This document shows positions 53,767 to 61,918 of a stretch of 64,000 bases of DNA, one piece after another (position 1 is the first letter of the stretch; every line of letters begins with the position of its first letter). A program made the translations under genes and the position numbers. The DNA is from JAUWKC01 sp035527845 (GTDB lineage Bacteria > Planctomycetota > Phycisphaerae > Sedimentisphaerales > Anaerobacaceae): assembly GCA_035527845.1 (NCBI GenBank), contig DATKZT010000082.1:1-64000 (forward strand), read 5' to 3'. Under the pieces are notes generated by a model that saw only the letters and a program-made list of their open reading frames with translations, had not been told where the DNA came from and did not search any database.

Positions 53767-54020
53767 TTTTTAGGCCCTCCAAGAGAGTTGATTGCGGTCC
53801 AGGCTTTGGCGATTATCTGCTTGCGGGTAGGTTCGGGAATGTCCGTCCAGTGCTCGATCAGCGAGACCAAATCCGGGTGTTTTTGCAGAAGTTTGTCCAA
53901 GCCAATGGACAAGACAGGATTGTCGTTTTCTGTAAGTCTTTTATTGCCAACGGGTTGTTGATTTTCGTTAAGGGGTTCGAATCCCCTTGGGGCTATTTGG
54001 CGAGCAAGAAACATTCCCAT
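53763..54020 (-). pseudogene. Integrase C-terminal tail, separated from int by integration
   Basis: The frame reads QIAPRGFEPL inside the right att core, then NENQQPVGNKRLTENDNPVL, GLDKLLQKHPDLVSLIEHWT, and DIPEPTRKQIIAKAW. The 'HPDL..LI..W..IPEP.R..I' pattern is known from the C-termini of integrases in this phylum as far as I recall. Its frame agrees with that of the integrase in the left att core (both offset by one modulo three). It is read as a gene only in the circular form. The ATG at 54020 lies in host DNA. Confidence 0.8.
53971..54000 (+). repeat. attR core: second copy of the 30-bp tRNA-Glu repeat
   Basis: Exact match to 32242-32271. It marks the right end of the integrative element. 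The bases beyond (GCGAGCAAGAAACATTCC) are host DNA. Confidence 0.92.
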
Positions 54021-54095
54021 CCTGCTAACGTCGTCGCCTACGTCCTGCAGGGGCAGAATAAGCGCTACGTGGGCACCAGCAAGATCACCTCCCTC
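54000..54095 (+). pseudogene. GIY-YIG nuclease N-terminal fragment
   Basis: Right of the att core the plus strand reads ASKKHSHPANVVAYVLQGQN and KRYVGTSKI, the first strand pair of a GIY-YIG domain (YVLQGQN...RYVGTS). The usual continuation with Arg and Glu is missing, replaced by thermonuclease-like and repeat debris. It is probably the remainder of a host gene formerly next to tRNA-Glu. Confidence 0.5.
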
Positions 54096-54140
54096 CCCTC
54101 CATTATATCTCCTTGCCAGAGAAAGGCAGCAGTTCTTGGA

Positions 54141-54201
54141 GCCTCAGTCTACAAATTCAGGTTTCAGGCAGGTTCAGACAGGCTCAGGTATAGGGCTTGT
54201 G
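54141..54201. repeat. 61-bp direct repeat, copy 1
   Basis: The sequence starts GCCTCAGTCTACAAATTCAG and ends CAGGTATAGGGCTTGTG. It recurs at 57302-57362 with one mismatch. The two copies flank a 3.1-kb stretch of small AT-richer genes. Confidence 0.8.
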
Positions 54202-54314
54202 AGCCACAGGTGCCTGCTGGAAATAGAAAATATATTTGAGGGACTGAGGGATAGGGTTAAAGAGGGGAAAAGAGGGTAATAGGGCCTCGTGATAAGCGGA
54301 AATAAGGTTGACTA

Positions 54315-54367
54315 ATTTCCTGCTATCTTTTTGAGTTGGCTGAACTGAGGGGACTCAGATATACTTG
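54315..54367. repeat. 53-bp imperfect repeat, copy 1
   Basis: ATTTCCTGCTATCTTT, then GGCTGAACTGAGGGGACTCA and GATATACTTG; a second copy lies at 55365-55417 with about ten differences. GGACTCAGATATA recurs again near 56256. Confidence 0.6.
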
Positions 54368-54389
54368 CTTCCATATGCCGGGTAACAAG

Positions 54390-54647
54390 ATGAAGCGTAT
54401 GATAACAAGGGCTATGTTTTGTATAGTGTGTGTGCTCTCCGTGTTCATCATGTGCGACGATGACGAAGACGACGAGCATCATCCAGACCCGAACTGGGCT
54501 TACAGCTCGCTGTGGCGGCAAGAACGGGACAAAGAATATGAAGTTCGCCTTTCTTCAGAAATTTCACCGCTCTTCCATGATGCTTTTTTAAGAAATCCTG
54601 CATCGGACGAAACAGAACCCAATGATTTTGTGGCGGGCATGTGGTGA
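54390..54647 (+). CDS. Possible small exported acidic protein
   Basis: An 85-residue frame begins MKRMITRAMFCIVCVLSVFI, a hydrophobic signal-like stretch ending in Cys, followed by an acidic CDDDEDDEHHPDP patch. No strong ribosome site is present and no domain is recognised. The strand is opposite to most neighbours. Confidence 0.3.
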   Translation: MKRMITRAMFCIVCVLSVFIMCDDDEDDEHHPDPNWAYSSLWRQERDKEYEVRLSSEISPLFHDAFLRNPASDETEPNDFVAGMW

Positions 54648-54725
54648 AGCCCCGATCGCGGTTCCACTTGGTGAGAGGCACTCCGGCGGCGTAATGTCGA
54701 GCTCTCAGACGGCAATCTTGTTACT

Positions 54726-54832
54726 CCCATTCCCCTCTTGCTCCGCAATCATACCTCCTTGGCAGTCCCTCCTGAATCAACAGACTGCCTAAATCCCACC
54801 CATCTATTTCAACATCAGCAATTATCCTGAAA
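54726..54832 (-). pseudogene. Thermonuclease 3'-end fragment
   Basis: The minus strand reads FRIIADVEIDGWDLGSLLIQ followed by EGLPRRYDCGARGEWE and a stop, nearly the same as the C-terminus of the full thermonuclease at 56731 (FRIIADVEIDGQDLGSMLIQ). Only about 36 codons remain. It marks a local duplication followed by decay. Confidence 0.7.
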
Positions 54833-55364
54833 TCTCTTTATAATCGTTATATGACCCACCAGTCACATTAAGGTTATTGAGATCGACCACGAAGGGAGTC
54901 CATTTGTCCATCATTGGGTCCCAAGATTCACCAAGAATGCGTTCGCCATCTATCCGCAACCCCTGAAAACCATCCCAAGAAATACGTTTGGTTCTGAGTA
55001 ATTGTTGTCTGGAATCCAGTATAATCAAATCGATCGTGTTATCAAAGACAATCAGCGGCTTCTCCTTCTGGGCAAGAATGCGTTGTATCATTCCTCCAAA
55101 ATTCTGAACCATGTTCCGATCAGTTATGTTAACAACATATCCCTCACACCCTGCAACAACTACAATAAGATTGGGATCGGGATGCTCTAATACGCAATCA
55201 TAATTTCCCAGTCCCCGTTGAAAGTTGCCGACCCAAACCGGAACCCCCGCAGGATGGAATTCGACAACAAAACCCTCCCTATATGTCCCTTGGCCGGTGG
55301 CCGTGAACTGCTCAGGCATATCACCGTATGCTGGCAAGCCTTTTAAAATAGTGAATTTTTCCAT
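54822..55364 (-). CDS. Hypothetical protein
   Basis: From ATG 55364 the product has 180 residues; upstream extension would run through the 53-bp repeat. It reads MEKFTILKGLPAYGDMPEQF, YDCVLEHPDPNLIVVVAGCE and IILDSRQQLLRTKRISWDGF, a beta-rich pattern without known motif. No signal peptide. The last codons overlap the thermonuclease fragment. It may be an immunity-type small protein, but that is speculation. Confidence 0.5.
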   Translation of the reverse strand: MEKFTILKGLPAYGDMPEQFTATGQGTYREGFVVEFHPAGVPVWVGNFQRGLGNYDCVLEHPDPNLIVVVAGCEGYVVNITDRNMVQNFGGMIQRILAQKEKPLIVFDNTIDLIILDSRQQLLRTKRISWDGFQGLRIDGERILGESWDPMMDKWTPFVVDLNNLNVTGGSYNDYKEISG

Positions 55365-55417
55365 ATTTCCTGCTATCTTTGTCAACTGGCTGGACTGGGG
55401 GGATTCAGATATAGTTG
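55365..55417. repeat. 53-bp imperfect repeat, copy 2
   Basis: Second copy of the repeat at 54315. It sits directly upstream of the gene starting at 55364 and overlaps the 3' end of the membrane protein gene at 55382. Confidence 0.6.
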
Positions 55418-55693
55418 CCCATTGCCCTTGAACCTCACAATAATACTCCCTGCGATAACGGCAACTAAAGCCCATTGAGGAACAAGCATGCGAAAAGAAA
55501 TGCTCACTCTGGTCCATGTATTCTTTGCCTGTGGTGGAGAAAATATGCCGGCATAACCAGCAAAAAATCTTGCCGTTGATCCATCCCTGGTTGAAGTAAA
55601 AGTTTCTTCCCAAGGCGGGAAAACCGCCATCAGGACTATGACAGCTATTGCCACAGAAAGAATCATCTTTTGATAACCGTTGACGATTTTCAC
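55382..55693 (-). CDS. Small membrane protein, two helices
   Basis: The 103-residue protein has MILSVAIAVIVLMAVFPPWE as the first helix and MLVPQWALVAVIAGSIIVRF as the second, with a ~45-residue loop between (RFFAGYAGIFSPPQ). Its 3' end passes into the 53-bp repeat, which may have changed its last residues. Function unknown. Confidence 0.55.
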   Translation of the reverse strand: MKIVNGYQKMILSVAIAVIVLMAVFPPWEETFTSTRDGSTARFFAGYAGIFSPPQAKNTWTRVSISFRMLVPQWALVAVIAGSIIVRFKGNGQLYLNPPSPAS

Positions 55694-55785
55694 CTTCTTG
55701 AGGGTGTATCAGGCTCTAATCCATCGCTTGGAAAGTATCCCAACTGCCTACTGGACTCATGCGGAATTGCCCCTGGTCGAACTGA

Positions 55786-56106
55786 CTATGCGGCGGCATT
55801 CTCCTTCTGGCCCCTTATGACAAAGTACAGCACGGCCCCGACCACAGAAAAGAACAGTCCGAAAAGTGCCCAAATCGGCCAAGACAAGCCTTCCTTTCTT
55901 GCCTGCAAGCCCAGCCACGCCGCAACGCCAATATTCACGAACACCGCTGACAGTCTGTACACAGCCGACACCACATACAGGGGAAGTCCGCTCATCTCCC
56001 TAATCCCATAGGGCGGGTTAACAACCACGCTGTACAACGGGCTTGCGATAAGTGAAACAGCATACAGCACCACGAGAACCAACGCCCAAACCTCTAAATT
56101 CTTCAT
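55786..56106 (-). CDS. Small membrane protein, three helices
   Basis: The 106-residue protein has three hydrophobic helices: WALVLVVLYAVSLIASPLYS, LSAVFVNIGVAAWLGLQARK and IWALFGLFFSVVGAVLYFVI. It ends in a short charged tail RGQKENAAA. No domain is recognised. It belongs to a run of leftward small membrane protein genes. Confidence 0.6.
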   Translation of the reverse strand: MKNLEVWALVLVVLYAVSLIASPLYSVVVNPPYGIREMSGLPLYVVSAVYRLSAVFVNIGVAAWLGLQARKEGLSWPIWALFGLFFSVVGAVLYFVIRGQKENAAA

Positions 56107-56370
56107 TCTTCGCCTCCATGTTTAATCTGGCACTTCGGTATGTTTCAAAGGTCTTTGTATATCCTCACTAATTCTACATAAATCCTTTTGAACTATCACG
56201 GACTTATCTGCCTTTTTCCAGTGTATTCCTTGTGACGTTAGCTTTTCAGGATCTGGACTCAGATATAGGCCTTGAAGGCCACACGTGACTCATCGAATAA
56301 GGAAATGTTTGGGCGAGCAGGAGATAGGGTCATCTATCTTCATCTGATCATTTTTTGCAGACAATGATTT

Positions 56371-56607
56371 CTACTCGCCTTTTATTCTCTTCTCCATATC
56401 TTGTTCTACAACTTTGACGGTTTCAAGTTTCCAGAAGTAATACCACAAGGCGCCAATAATATTGCCGGTGAACAAGACGACGAACCATATCAACTTGTGT
56501 GTGTGGCTTTCGAAATAGATTGGGCTTCGAAAGAGCAGGTCAATCACCTGAATCAACCAGAAGAAGATGATGATGAACGACAAAACGATCAGCATAAGCG
56601 TTACCAT
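56371..56607 (-). CDS. Small PLDc_N-like membrane protein
   Basis: The 78-residue protein has two helices, LMLIVLSFIIIFFWLIQVID and KLIWFVVLFTGNIIGALWYY, the second with the W-x(5)-F...N-x-x-G-A-x-x-Y pattern of the phospholipase D N-terminal membrane domain family. A short basic tail (EQDMEKRIKGE) follows. Function is unknown. Confidence 0.6.
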   Translation of the reverse strand: MVTLMLIVLSFIIIFFWLIQVIDLLFRSPIYFESHTHKLIWFVVLFTGNIIGALWYYFWKLETVKVVEQDMEKRIKGE

Positions 56608-56730
56608 TGACTATTTCTCCTTAAAAACTAACGGCTTAGTCTCACAATTTCCTATCTACATTATTAAAGTCCCGATATTCCCTGTGTACCCTCAGCAATT
56701 CTACACAAATCCTTCTGAACTATCACGGAC

Positions 56731-57243
56731 TTATTCCTGTACCTCCCACTCCCCTCTTTCCCCTCCATCATACCTCCTTGCCAGTCCCTCCTGAATCAAC
56801 ATGCTGCCTAAATCCTGCCCATCAATTTCAACATCAGCAATTATCCTGAAATATTTGCCTCTTTGCATATTTTTAAGTTTAATGACTCTCCCGTTTTCCA
56901 ATTTATTTCTTGTAAATTCCCTGGCTCTTATAGCCAATTGTTTTATTTCTTTCCTCTTATCCCTTATCTCCGGGCAATCAATGCCATTTATTCTTATTGG
57001 CATATCCTGCCCGATTATTGGAGGATAATCAGGAATATTCGCTCTGAAAGTATCTCCGTCATAAACCGAGGTAATTTGAAATAGAATTATATTTCCATAG
57101 GTGTTTTCGGCAAGGACAACAGGAGCAGTCCGAGGAGTTGTACAGCAGAAGCAGGAGAGGAGCAGGACGATAGGAATTGAGAGGGGGATGGGGTTCAGGT
57201 TCTTCAGGTGGCCGGCAAATTGTCTGATCAGGGCTTTCTCCAT
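56731..57243 (-). CDS. Secreted thermonuclease (SNase-like) lipoprotein
   Basis: From ATG 57243 (MEKALIRQ; the frame is open to 57279) the product has 170 residues. A hydrophobic segment IPLSIPIVLLLSCFCC may be a signal with a lipobox-like Cys. The SNase fold follows: QITSVYDGDTFRANI, INGIDCPEIRDKRKEI with the metal-site Asp, ARE, and FRIIADVEIDGQDLGSMLIQ with LARRYDGG. It would hydrolyse DNA or RNA in the envelope. A decayed copy of its 3' end lies at 54726. Confidence 0.85.
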   Translation of the reverse strand: MEKALIRQFAGHLKNLNPIPLSIPIVLLLSCFCCTTPRTAPVVLAENTYGNIILFQITSVYDGDTFRANIPDYPPIIGQDMPIRINGIDCPEIRDKRKEIKQLAIRAREFTRNKLENGRVIKLKNMQRGKYFRIIADVEIDGQDLGSMLIQEGLARRYDGGERGEWEVQE

Positions 57244-57301
57244 AGGGGATATTTTACAGGGGGATTGGCAGAAAGGCAAGGTTGCAGGAAGGAGAAATGT
57301 A

Positions 57302-57362
57302 GCCTCAGTCTACAAATTCAGGTTTCAGGCAGGTTAAGACAGGCTCAGGTATAGGGCTTGTG
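57302..57362. repeat. 61-bp direct repeat, copy 2
   Basis: Matches 54141-54201 with one base difference. It lies 59 bp upstream of the thermonuclease start on the opposite side from its 3' fragment. Confidence 0.8.
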
Positions 57363-57548
57363 TGGTGAGGTGGAAAAAAGATTGACTGATACCTGATGAC
57401 CTCTTGAACCTTGACTTACCTCATCTCCTGCCAATCCAGGCTTGCAGAATTTGAGTAATGATTTAGAATCATGGGATAATTGAGAGTAGTCAGAATGAGG
57501 AGTATCGCTTGGGTCGTTGAGCCAGATTGAAGCAGGAGGTGGCAGATA

Positions 57549-58388
57549 ATGCAGGACAATGACAGACCTGAAATCACTCTCAATCCCAAAGATGCAGCTT
57601 GGGATATATTAAGTCACCCTATGAGAGGTAATAGGGTGCATATTCTTACACTGGATAACATTTTGGCTGCTGATATTTATGAGAGGATACATTATGACCC
57701 AAGGATGAAGTATTATGAATTGGTCAGGCCGCAAAAGGCAGGAGTAAAGGAGACCGTTATAGAAATCGATGGTATGGCACTCGATACAGTAGGTTCGAAG
57801 CTGTTGATACTGGATGTACGCAGGGACACACTGCCAATGCTTCAAAGGTCTTACAATAAAGTGGTCGGCTATAATCGCAGAGACCTGAATAGACTGTGCT
57901 ATTCCATATTGATCGGAGATGGACCAGTTAACCTGTTTCAAGCTGGAAAATCTCTCGATGTCTTTATCTCCCATCTTTCCAGTCATAGAGTGGACTATCA
58001 TCCTGCCGTGTTTTTCTATGATCCGTTCCTCCATTACGAGGCTGATGAAATCCAACACAGAAGACTGGATGATGAATTTGTGCTTCGAGACCGCCTTCCA
58101 AAAAGACTTGTTCGGTATTTCAAGAAGGGGGAAGATGTGGGAGTTGACAGCATAAGACGCTTTTTCAGGGCAACGGGCAAGCCTGAGCAGGTCGTGAAAG
58201 ACAGATTGAAAATATTGAGGGATATGTATGAAAGAAGGATAGCAGAACAATTTCCTCATCACGAAGATCAACTAAAAGCCTGGCTATCCAAGGAAGGAAT
58301 CAGATTGGCAACCGAAAAGCTGCATCTCTATCCTCTATTCTTTGAGGATTGGGTTTATGATCTCATGCAGAAAGCGGGAAAAAGTTGA
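57549..58388 (+). CDS. Hypothetical protein
   Basis: I do not recognise this 279-residue soluble protein. It begins MQDNDRPEITLNPKDAAWDI and contains VETVIEIDGMALDTV-like and LDVFISHLSSHRVDYHPAVF segments, and a helical C-terminal third (KILRDMYERRIAEQFPHHED). No signal peptide or known motif. AGCAGGAGGTGGCAG precedes the ATG, a strong ribosome site. It is AT-richer than the chromosome average. Confidence 0.6.
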   Translation: MQDNDRPEITLNPKDAAWDILSHPMRGNRVHILTLDNILAADIYERIHYDPRMKYYELVRPQKAGVKETVIEIDGMALDTVGSKLLILDVRRDTLPMLQRSYNKVVGYNRRDLNRLCYSILIGDGPVNLFQAGKSLDVFISHLSSHRVDYHPAVFFYDPFLHYEADEIQHRRLDDEFVLRDRLPKRLVRYFKKGEDVGVDSIRRFFRATGKPEQVVKDRLKILRDMYERRIAEQFPHHEDQLKAWLSKEGIRLATEKLHLYPLFFEDWVYDLMQKAGKS

Positions 58389-58534
58389 GTTTCAGTATAC
58401 TTATGATGTTTTCGTTTCAAAGGCTGGGACTTGCTGACAACACACAAAGTCTGCATTCTATAAAAGCTGCTTATCGCCCAGCCTGCCAAAGCCGATGCCT
58501 ATTTGACCGCTGGTCGATGCGGCTGTGGGCTTTT

Positions 58535-59011
58535 TCACACGTTCAGGCCTGAAATGACGGTGTCGAATACCATGGTCTGCCCAACCAGCCCCTGGACGCT
58601 GCACGTGTATTTTCTCCGCTTGAACTTGGTAATATGACCCAGCAGGTGGAGCCTTTGTCCCGGCTCGACCGTGGCGCGGAATTTTGCCGAATCTATGCTG
58701 GCAAAGCCGATGAAGCCTTCGAGCCCGTAAATCTGCTTCACGAAAAAGCTCGACAACTGCGCCGCCGCTTCCACCATTATCACCCCAGGCATGAGCGGCC
58801 GCTCCGGGATATGCCCGCGAACCCAGAACTCGCTTTCAGTGACATCCTTGTAGCCTAAGATCAGAAATCTCTCTTTGTCGTACCACAGCACGCCATCGAG
58901 CTGCTGCATCTCGCAACGCTGAGGATTCACTTTGGCGACAGCCTCTTTATCGAAAAGAGGCTTGCCCCCAAGGTCTATTCCCGACAAATCAAACAATAAG
59001 GGAGGCGGCAT
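58535..59011 (-). CDS. fabZ: 3-hydroxyacyl-ACP dehydratase FabZ-like protein
   Basis: The 158-residue hot-dog-fold protein contains FWVRGHIPERPLMPGVIMVE, the FabZ catalytic block with His (in GHIPERPLMPG) and Glu (in VEAAAQ). FabZ dehydrates 3-hydroxyacyl-ACP in fatty acid elongation. The N-terminal 30 residues (MPPPLLFDLSGIDLGGKPLF) are slightly longer than in E. coli. A paralogue for another acyl chain is possible. Confidence 0.85.
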   Translation of the reverse strand: MPPPLLFDLSGIDLGGKPLFDKEAVAKVNPQRCEMQQLDGVLWYDKERFLILGYKDVTESEFWVRGHIPERPLMPGVIMVEAAAQLSSFFVKQIYGLEGFIGFASIDSAKFRATVEPGQRLHLLGHITKFKRRKYTCSVQGLVGQTMVFDTVISGLNV

Positions 59012-59137
59012 CGCTGACCTCGATTGGACAAAAATCAGGCACAGTGAAACACAAATACGCGCACCATCTCGGCGGAAGGACTAACCGACCGCAACCGAGC
59101 CCGAACGCGGACCGCACCCGGCAACTTACGCGATCAA

Positions 59138-59311
59138 CTAATCCGTGGACCGGATTTCGAGAATGCCGTTGCGAACAGCCTGAGCAGCCTGCTTGATCTT
59201 CTGCATCTGCTTGCGAACACGTGTGCCCGCCGCCTTGTTACCGCCCTGGGCCTTGTCGACATCCGCTTCGATCTCTGCAACCAACACTTTCAAATCTTCG
59301 TAAGCCTGCAT
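59138..59311 (-). CDS. Small histone-H1-like protein
   Basis: The 57-residue protein MQAYEDLKVLVAEIEADVDK continues AQGGNKAAGTRVRKQMQKIK and a helical tail. The GGNKAAGTRVRKxMQ block is typical of the short histone-H1-like (Hc1-type) proteins of planctomycetes. GGAGG lies nine bases upstream. It probably binds DNA and helps nucleoid compaction. Confidence 0.8.
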   Translation of the reverse strand: MQAYEDLKVLVAEIEADVDKAQGGNKAAGTRVRKQMQKIKQAAQAVRNGILEIRSTD

Positions 59312-59692
59312 TAATACAGTCCTCCACTTTGTGGATTAAGATTGCTATTCATTAGGCCAAAATCGCCAGAGAACTTAATGGCCCGCAAACGTTTTGTCAA
59401 AGGAAAATGCTCTTTCTTGCAAAAAAAACGCATTTATTTTTCGCTCCAGGCCGGTTGCCGCCCCGCCGGTCCGACGGAGCTTACCCCGTGCCCCAGGTCC
59501 CGCCCACTTGTATCCGGCCTGTTCCAGCCGCCGGCAAAGACAGTTCCCTGCCGCCTTATGTTCCTGTAAATAAAAACGTTATGAAAATCCCGGCCTCCGG
59601 CACACATAGAGACGAATCAGCCGGAAGGGGCCTCTGTGCCAGGCCGACCGATCAACGAACAGGCTTGTCCAGCGGCCTGCCGGCATAAGAGA
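59312..59692. other. Gene-free stretch
   Basis: No gene or RNA is supported in this 381-bp gap. It lies upstream of the histone-like gene and downstream of the flavodoxin-like gene and should contain the former's promoter. Confidence 0.4.
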
Positions 59693-60169
59693 TTACGGGA
59701 AAAGCCTTTTCGTCAAATCTGCGATCCTTTGGCCTCTTCGCCCGCACTGCTGGGTGACCCTGTCGTCGGGCTTGCCGATGGATACGGGGCCGTAATGGTC
59801 GCCCTGCGGGTCGCCGTGGACTATCATCCCGCTGATAATCATCGCCTCGATTATGCCCATGACGGTGGTCTCATTGCCGCCGCCGATATTTGCCGAGCTG
59901 GTGAAGGCCGCCCCCACTTTGCCGTCCAGCCGGCCGTGGTAACTGACCGCGTCGTCGAATAACTGCTTCACGGGCCCGGCCATTTGCCCGTAATACGTCG
60001 GCGAACCCACCACTATCGCGTCATACTTGAGCAAGTCTTCAGCTTTTACCTTGTCGACCGATTTACACTCGGTCGGCAAACCGCCCTCCTTCATCCCCTT
60101 GGCTATCGTCTCAGCCATTTCCCTCGTGTTGCCGCTTCGCGAATAATAGATGACTATACCCTTTGCCAT
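59693..60169 (-). CDS. Flavodoxin-like NAD(P)H:quinone oxidoreductase / WrbA-type protein
   Basis: From ATG 60169 (AAGGAG six bases upstream) the product has 158 residues. IVIYYSRSGNTREMAETIAK is the FMN phosphate loop, AIVVGSPTYYGQMAGPVKQL and KVGAAFTSSANIGGGNETTV complete the flavodoxin fold, like WrbA/Fld. It carries electrons to quinones or proteins with FMN. Near its C-terminus DRVTQQCGRRGQRIADLTKR matches the family ending. Confidence 0.88.
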   Translation of the reverse strand: MAKGIVIYYSRSGNTREMAETIAKGMKEGGLPTECKSVDKVKAEDLLKYDAIVVGSPTYYGQMAGPVKQLFDDAVSYHGRLDGKVGAAFTSSANIGGGNETTVMGIIEAMIISGMIVHGDPQGDHYGPVSIGKPDDRVTQQCGRRGQRIADLTKRLFP

Positions 60170-60203
60170 GTTGAACTCCTTGCAAGAATAAAAATTCTGC
60201 CGA

Positions 60204-61025
60204 TTATTGTAAAGGCCCGTTCTGAGTCTGCGCCTGGTGCTCATCAAGATCGATGGCGAACTTGCCCCGCACTCTCTCTAACATCTGCGTTTTCTTCCGG
60301 ATTTGCCAGACCAGCAGCACCACCGGATGTTTTTGTATGTCCTTGAAGATTATTACGATTCGCCCGAAGCCCATCAGCCGCTCCAGAAAATCGCCCGTGT
60401 CCACCACCGTATTGTAATCTTCCCTGCCTATGTGCCTGCCGCTTTCGGTCGGGCCCTCCTGGATGTTCATATAGTTCGGCGTGATAGTGACATAGTAGAA
60501 AAGCCCTTTCAGCCAGGAAATAAAGATTACAAGCACACCAACGACCGCCACCAAAAGAAAACCTGTCGCGTTCATCGATAGCGCCAGGTGCCTGAACAAC
60601 CTCAGAAACGGCACTACCCAGCCCAAAAGGTGAAGCCACAGCAGCAGAAAGCCCGCACTTACCACCGTGATAATCAGAACTTTGACGCTTATGCTGTATT
60701 CCTCCACCAACACGTTCAGAAAGAATATGCCCAGCCATACGCCGCCAACCAATTCAGGGCTCATCCTCCCAAAGATCCACCCTGCCTCTCTAAGGCACAT
60801 CAGCAGCGATGCCAAAAGCGATGCCGCCATAGTCGGCACGTAGAGAATCTTGGGCGTCCAGTTGAAGATAATCAGCCAGTCGTTGATGTCCGGGTCGTCC
60901 CTGAGCGTCTTCTCCATTCGCAGCCGCGTCCTGACGGTCTTTCTCAGAATAAGCCACGCTGCCACAGATATCACCGCCGCCCCAATCGCTATGTACACCG
61001 CTATCATTTTGTTTGAAGTCCACAT
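60204..61025 (-). CDS. Membrane protein of unknown function with PH-like C-terminus
   Basis: The 273-residue protein has about five membrane helices: MIAVYIAIGAAVISVAAWLI, LYVPTMAASLLASLLMCLRE, VWLGIFFLNVLVEEYSISVK-like, IITVVSAGFLLLWLHLLGWV and TGFLLVAVVGVLVIFISWLK. The C-terminal soluble part (FYYVTITPNYMNIQEGPTES, DFLERLMGFGRIVIIFKDIQ) resembles bacterial PH-type membrane domains. Function unknown. It precedes the flavodoxin gene. Confidence 0.6.
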   Translation of the reverse strand: MWTSNKMIAVYIAIGAAVISVAAWLILRKTVRTRLRMEKTLRDDPDINDWLIIFNWTPKILYVPTMAASLLASLLMCLREAGWIFGRMSPELVGGVWLGIFFLNVLVEEYSISVKVLIITVVSAGFLLLWLHLLGWVVPFLRLFRHLALSMNATGFLLVAVVGVLVIFISWLKGLFYYVTITPNYMNIQEGPTESGRHIGREDYNTVVDTGDFLERLMGFGRIVIIFKDIQKHPVVLLVWQIRKKTQMLERVRGKFAIDLDEHQAQTQNGPLQ

Positions 61026-61078
61026 ATTCGTACCCTTTTTATCCGCAGAAAACCAAAGGCGAAAACCGCGATTAGCCG

Positions 61079-61918
61079 CTAACGGTCTTTCTGCTTCGCA
61101 GGCTTTACCGACTGCTCTGCGCCATCCGTTTGCCTCAGCGGCTTTTCGTCCAAAGAAAATCCTTCCGGAATCTTGAAATCAAAAACCTTCCTGTCTATCT
61201 TCTTATTGACTCGCGGCTTTAGCAGTCTTATCTCGTACATGTCCCCTTCGGTCGTGACGGCCACGATTTTCGCCGGCAGGTGCGATTTCTTGTCTATCCA
61301 GACATCTATCGCCGTGTAATCGTCCTTGTAAATCGAATCGGGCTTGACCTTCAGATGCAACTGGATAGGCTCGTCAGATTCGCTCTCCTGCCCCACCACC
61401 AGCTCTATCTCAAACTCTTTCTTTAGCTCCTCCACCTTCGTAAAGCCGACAATCGGAAAATTCCTCCTGGCCAGCTCAAAGGCGTTGACCGGCTCATTAG
61501 GCTCGGCCTGCTGGTATCTGTTGACATGTTCGAGCTGATGGTCGATTTGCGTCAGCCATACCCCGTCGAAGATAAACTGCTCGATGTGCTTCTGTGTCTT
61601 TTCATCGTCTTGTTTGAGGGTCTGAAAATCCATTCGCAGGTTCGATTTGTCACCGACCTTCTGATAATACAGCAGTCCTTTCATCAGCCTTGTCGAGTCG
61701 AACGGCGCAGGCTGCACGAACAGGTACTCCACCTGTGCCTGATAAGACTCAAGCTGCTCGGTGCTCTGCCTCAGCTCGCTCAGTATCTGCTCGACCGGCC
61801 CGGCCCGCACATCGTTGGCGCACGAAGGCGTCGTACTTTCTGCGCAGCATCCGGCGCCGCACGGGAACGCCGCCAACAATACCCACACGAGCGTCCTGAC
61901 CGCCTTACTCTTTTCCAT
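61079..61918 (-). CDS. Exported LolA-like / DUF2092-type protein
   Basis: From ATG 61918 the product has 279 residues. A signal peptide (MEKSKAVRTLVWVLLAAFPC, GAGCC) contains a lipobox-like Cys. The rest is a beta-rich LolA-type fold: SYQAQVEYLFVQPAPFDSTR, LLYYQKVGDKSNLRMDFQTL, LTQIDHQLEHVNRYQQAEPN, AIDVWIDKKSHLPAKIVAVT. These proteins bind lipid or act as outer-membrane lipoprotein carriers. The start overlaps the HAD gene end by 14 bases. Confidence 0.75.
   Translation of the reverse strand: MEKSKAVRTLVWVLLAAFPCGAGCCAESTTPSCANDVRAGPVEQILSELRQSTEQLESYQAQVEYLFVQPAPFDSTRLMKGLLYYQKVGDKSNLRMDFQTLKQDDEKTQKHIEQFIFDGVWLTQIDHQLEHVNRYQQAEPNEPVNAFELARRNFPIVGFTKVEELKKEFEIELVVGQESESDEPIQLHLKVKPDSIYKDDYTAIDVWIDKKSHLPAKIVAVTTEGDMYEIRLLKPRVNKKIDRKVFDFKIPEGFSLDEKPLRQTDGAEQSVKPAKQKDR

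Larger units (their letters stand above)
32242..54000. mobile_element. ~21.7-kb integrative element in tRNA-Glu carrying a CRISPR-Cas locus
   Basis: The element is bounded by identical 30-bp repeats at 32242-32271 and 53971-54000, with a tyrosine integrase at the tRNA end reading toward the attachment site. Cargo includes RHH, winged-helix, AlpA-like and other HTH regulators, a CHC2/TOPRIM primase, a DnaN-like clamp, a terminase small-subunit fragment, two zinc-ribbon proteins, and a complete type I-E-like cas operon with a 6.1-kb array. No conjugation or capsid genes are visible, so it looks like a satellite or non-conjugative island. The left flank gives a full tRNA-Glu; the right flank starts with a truncated GIY-YIG gene. 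Confidence 0.88.
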
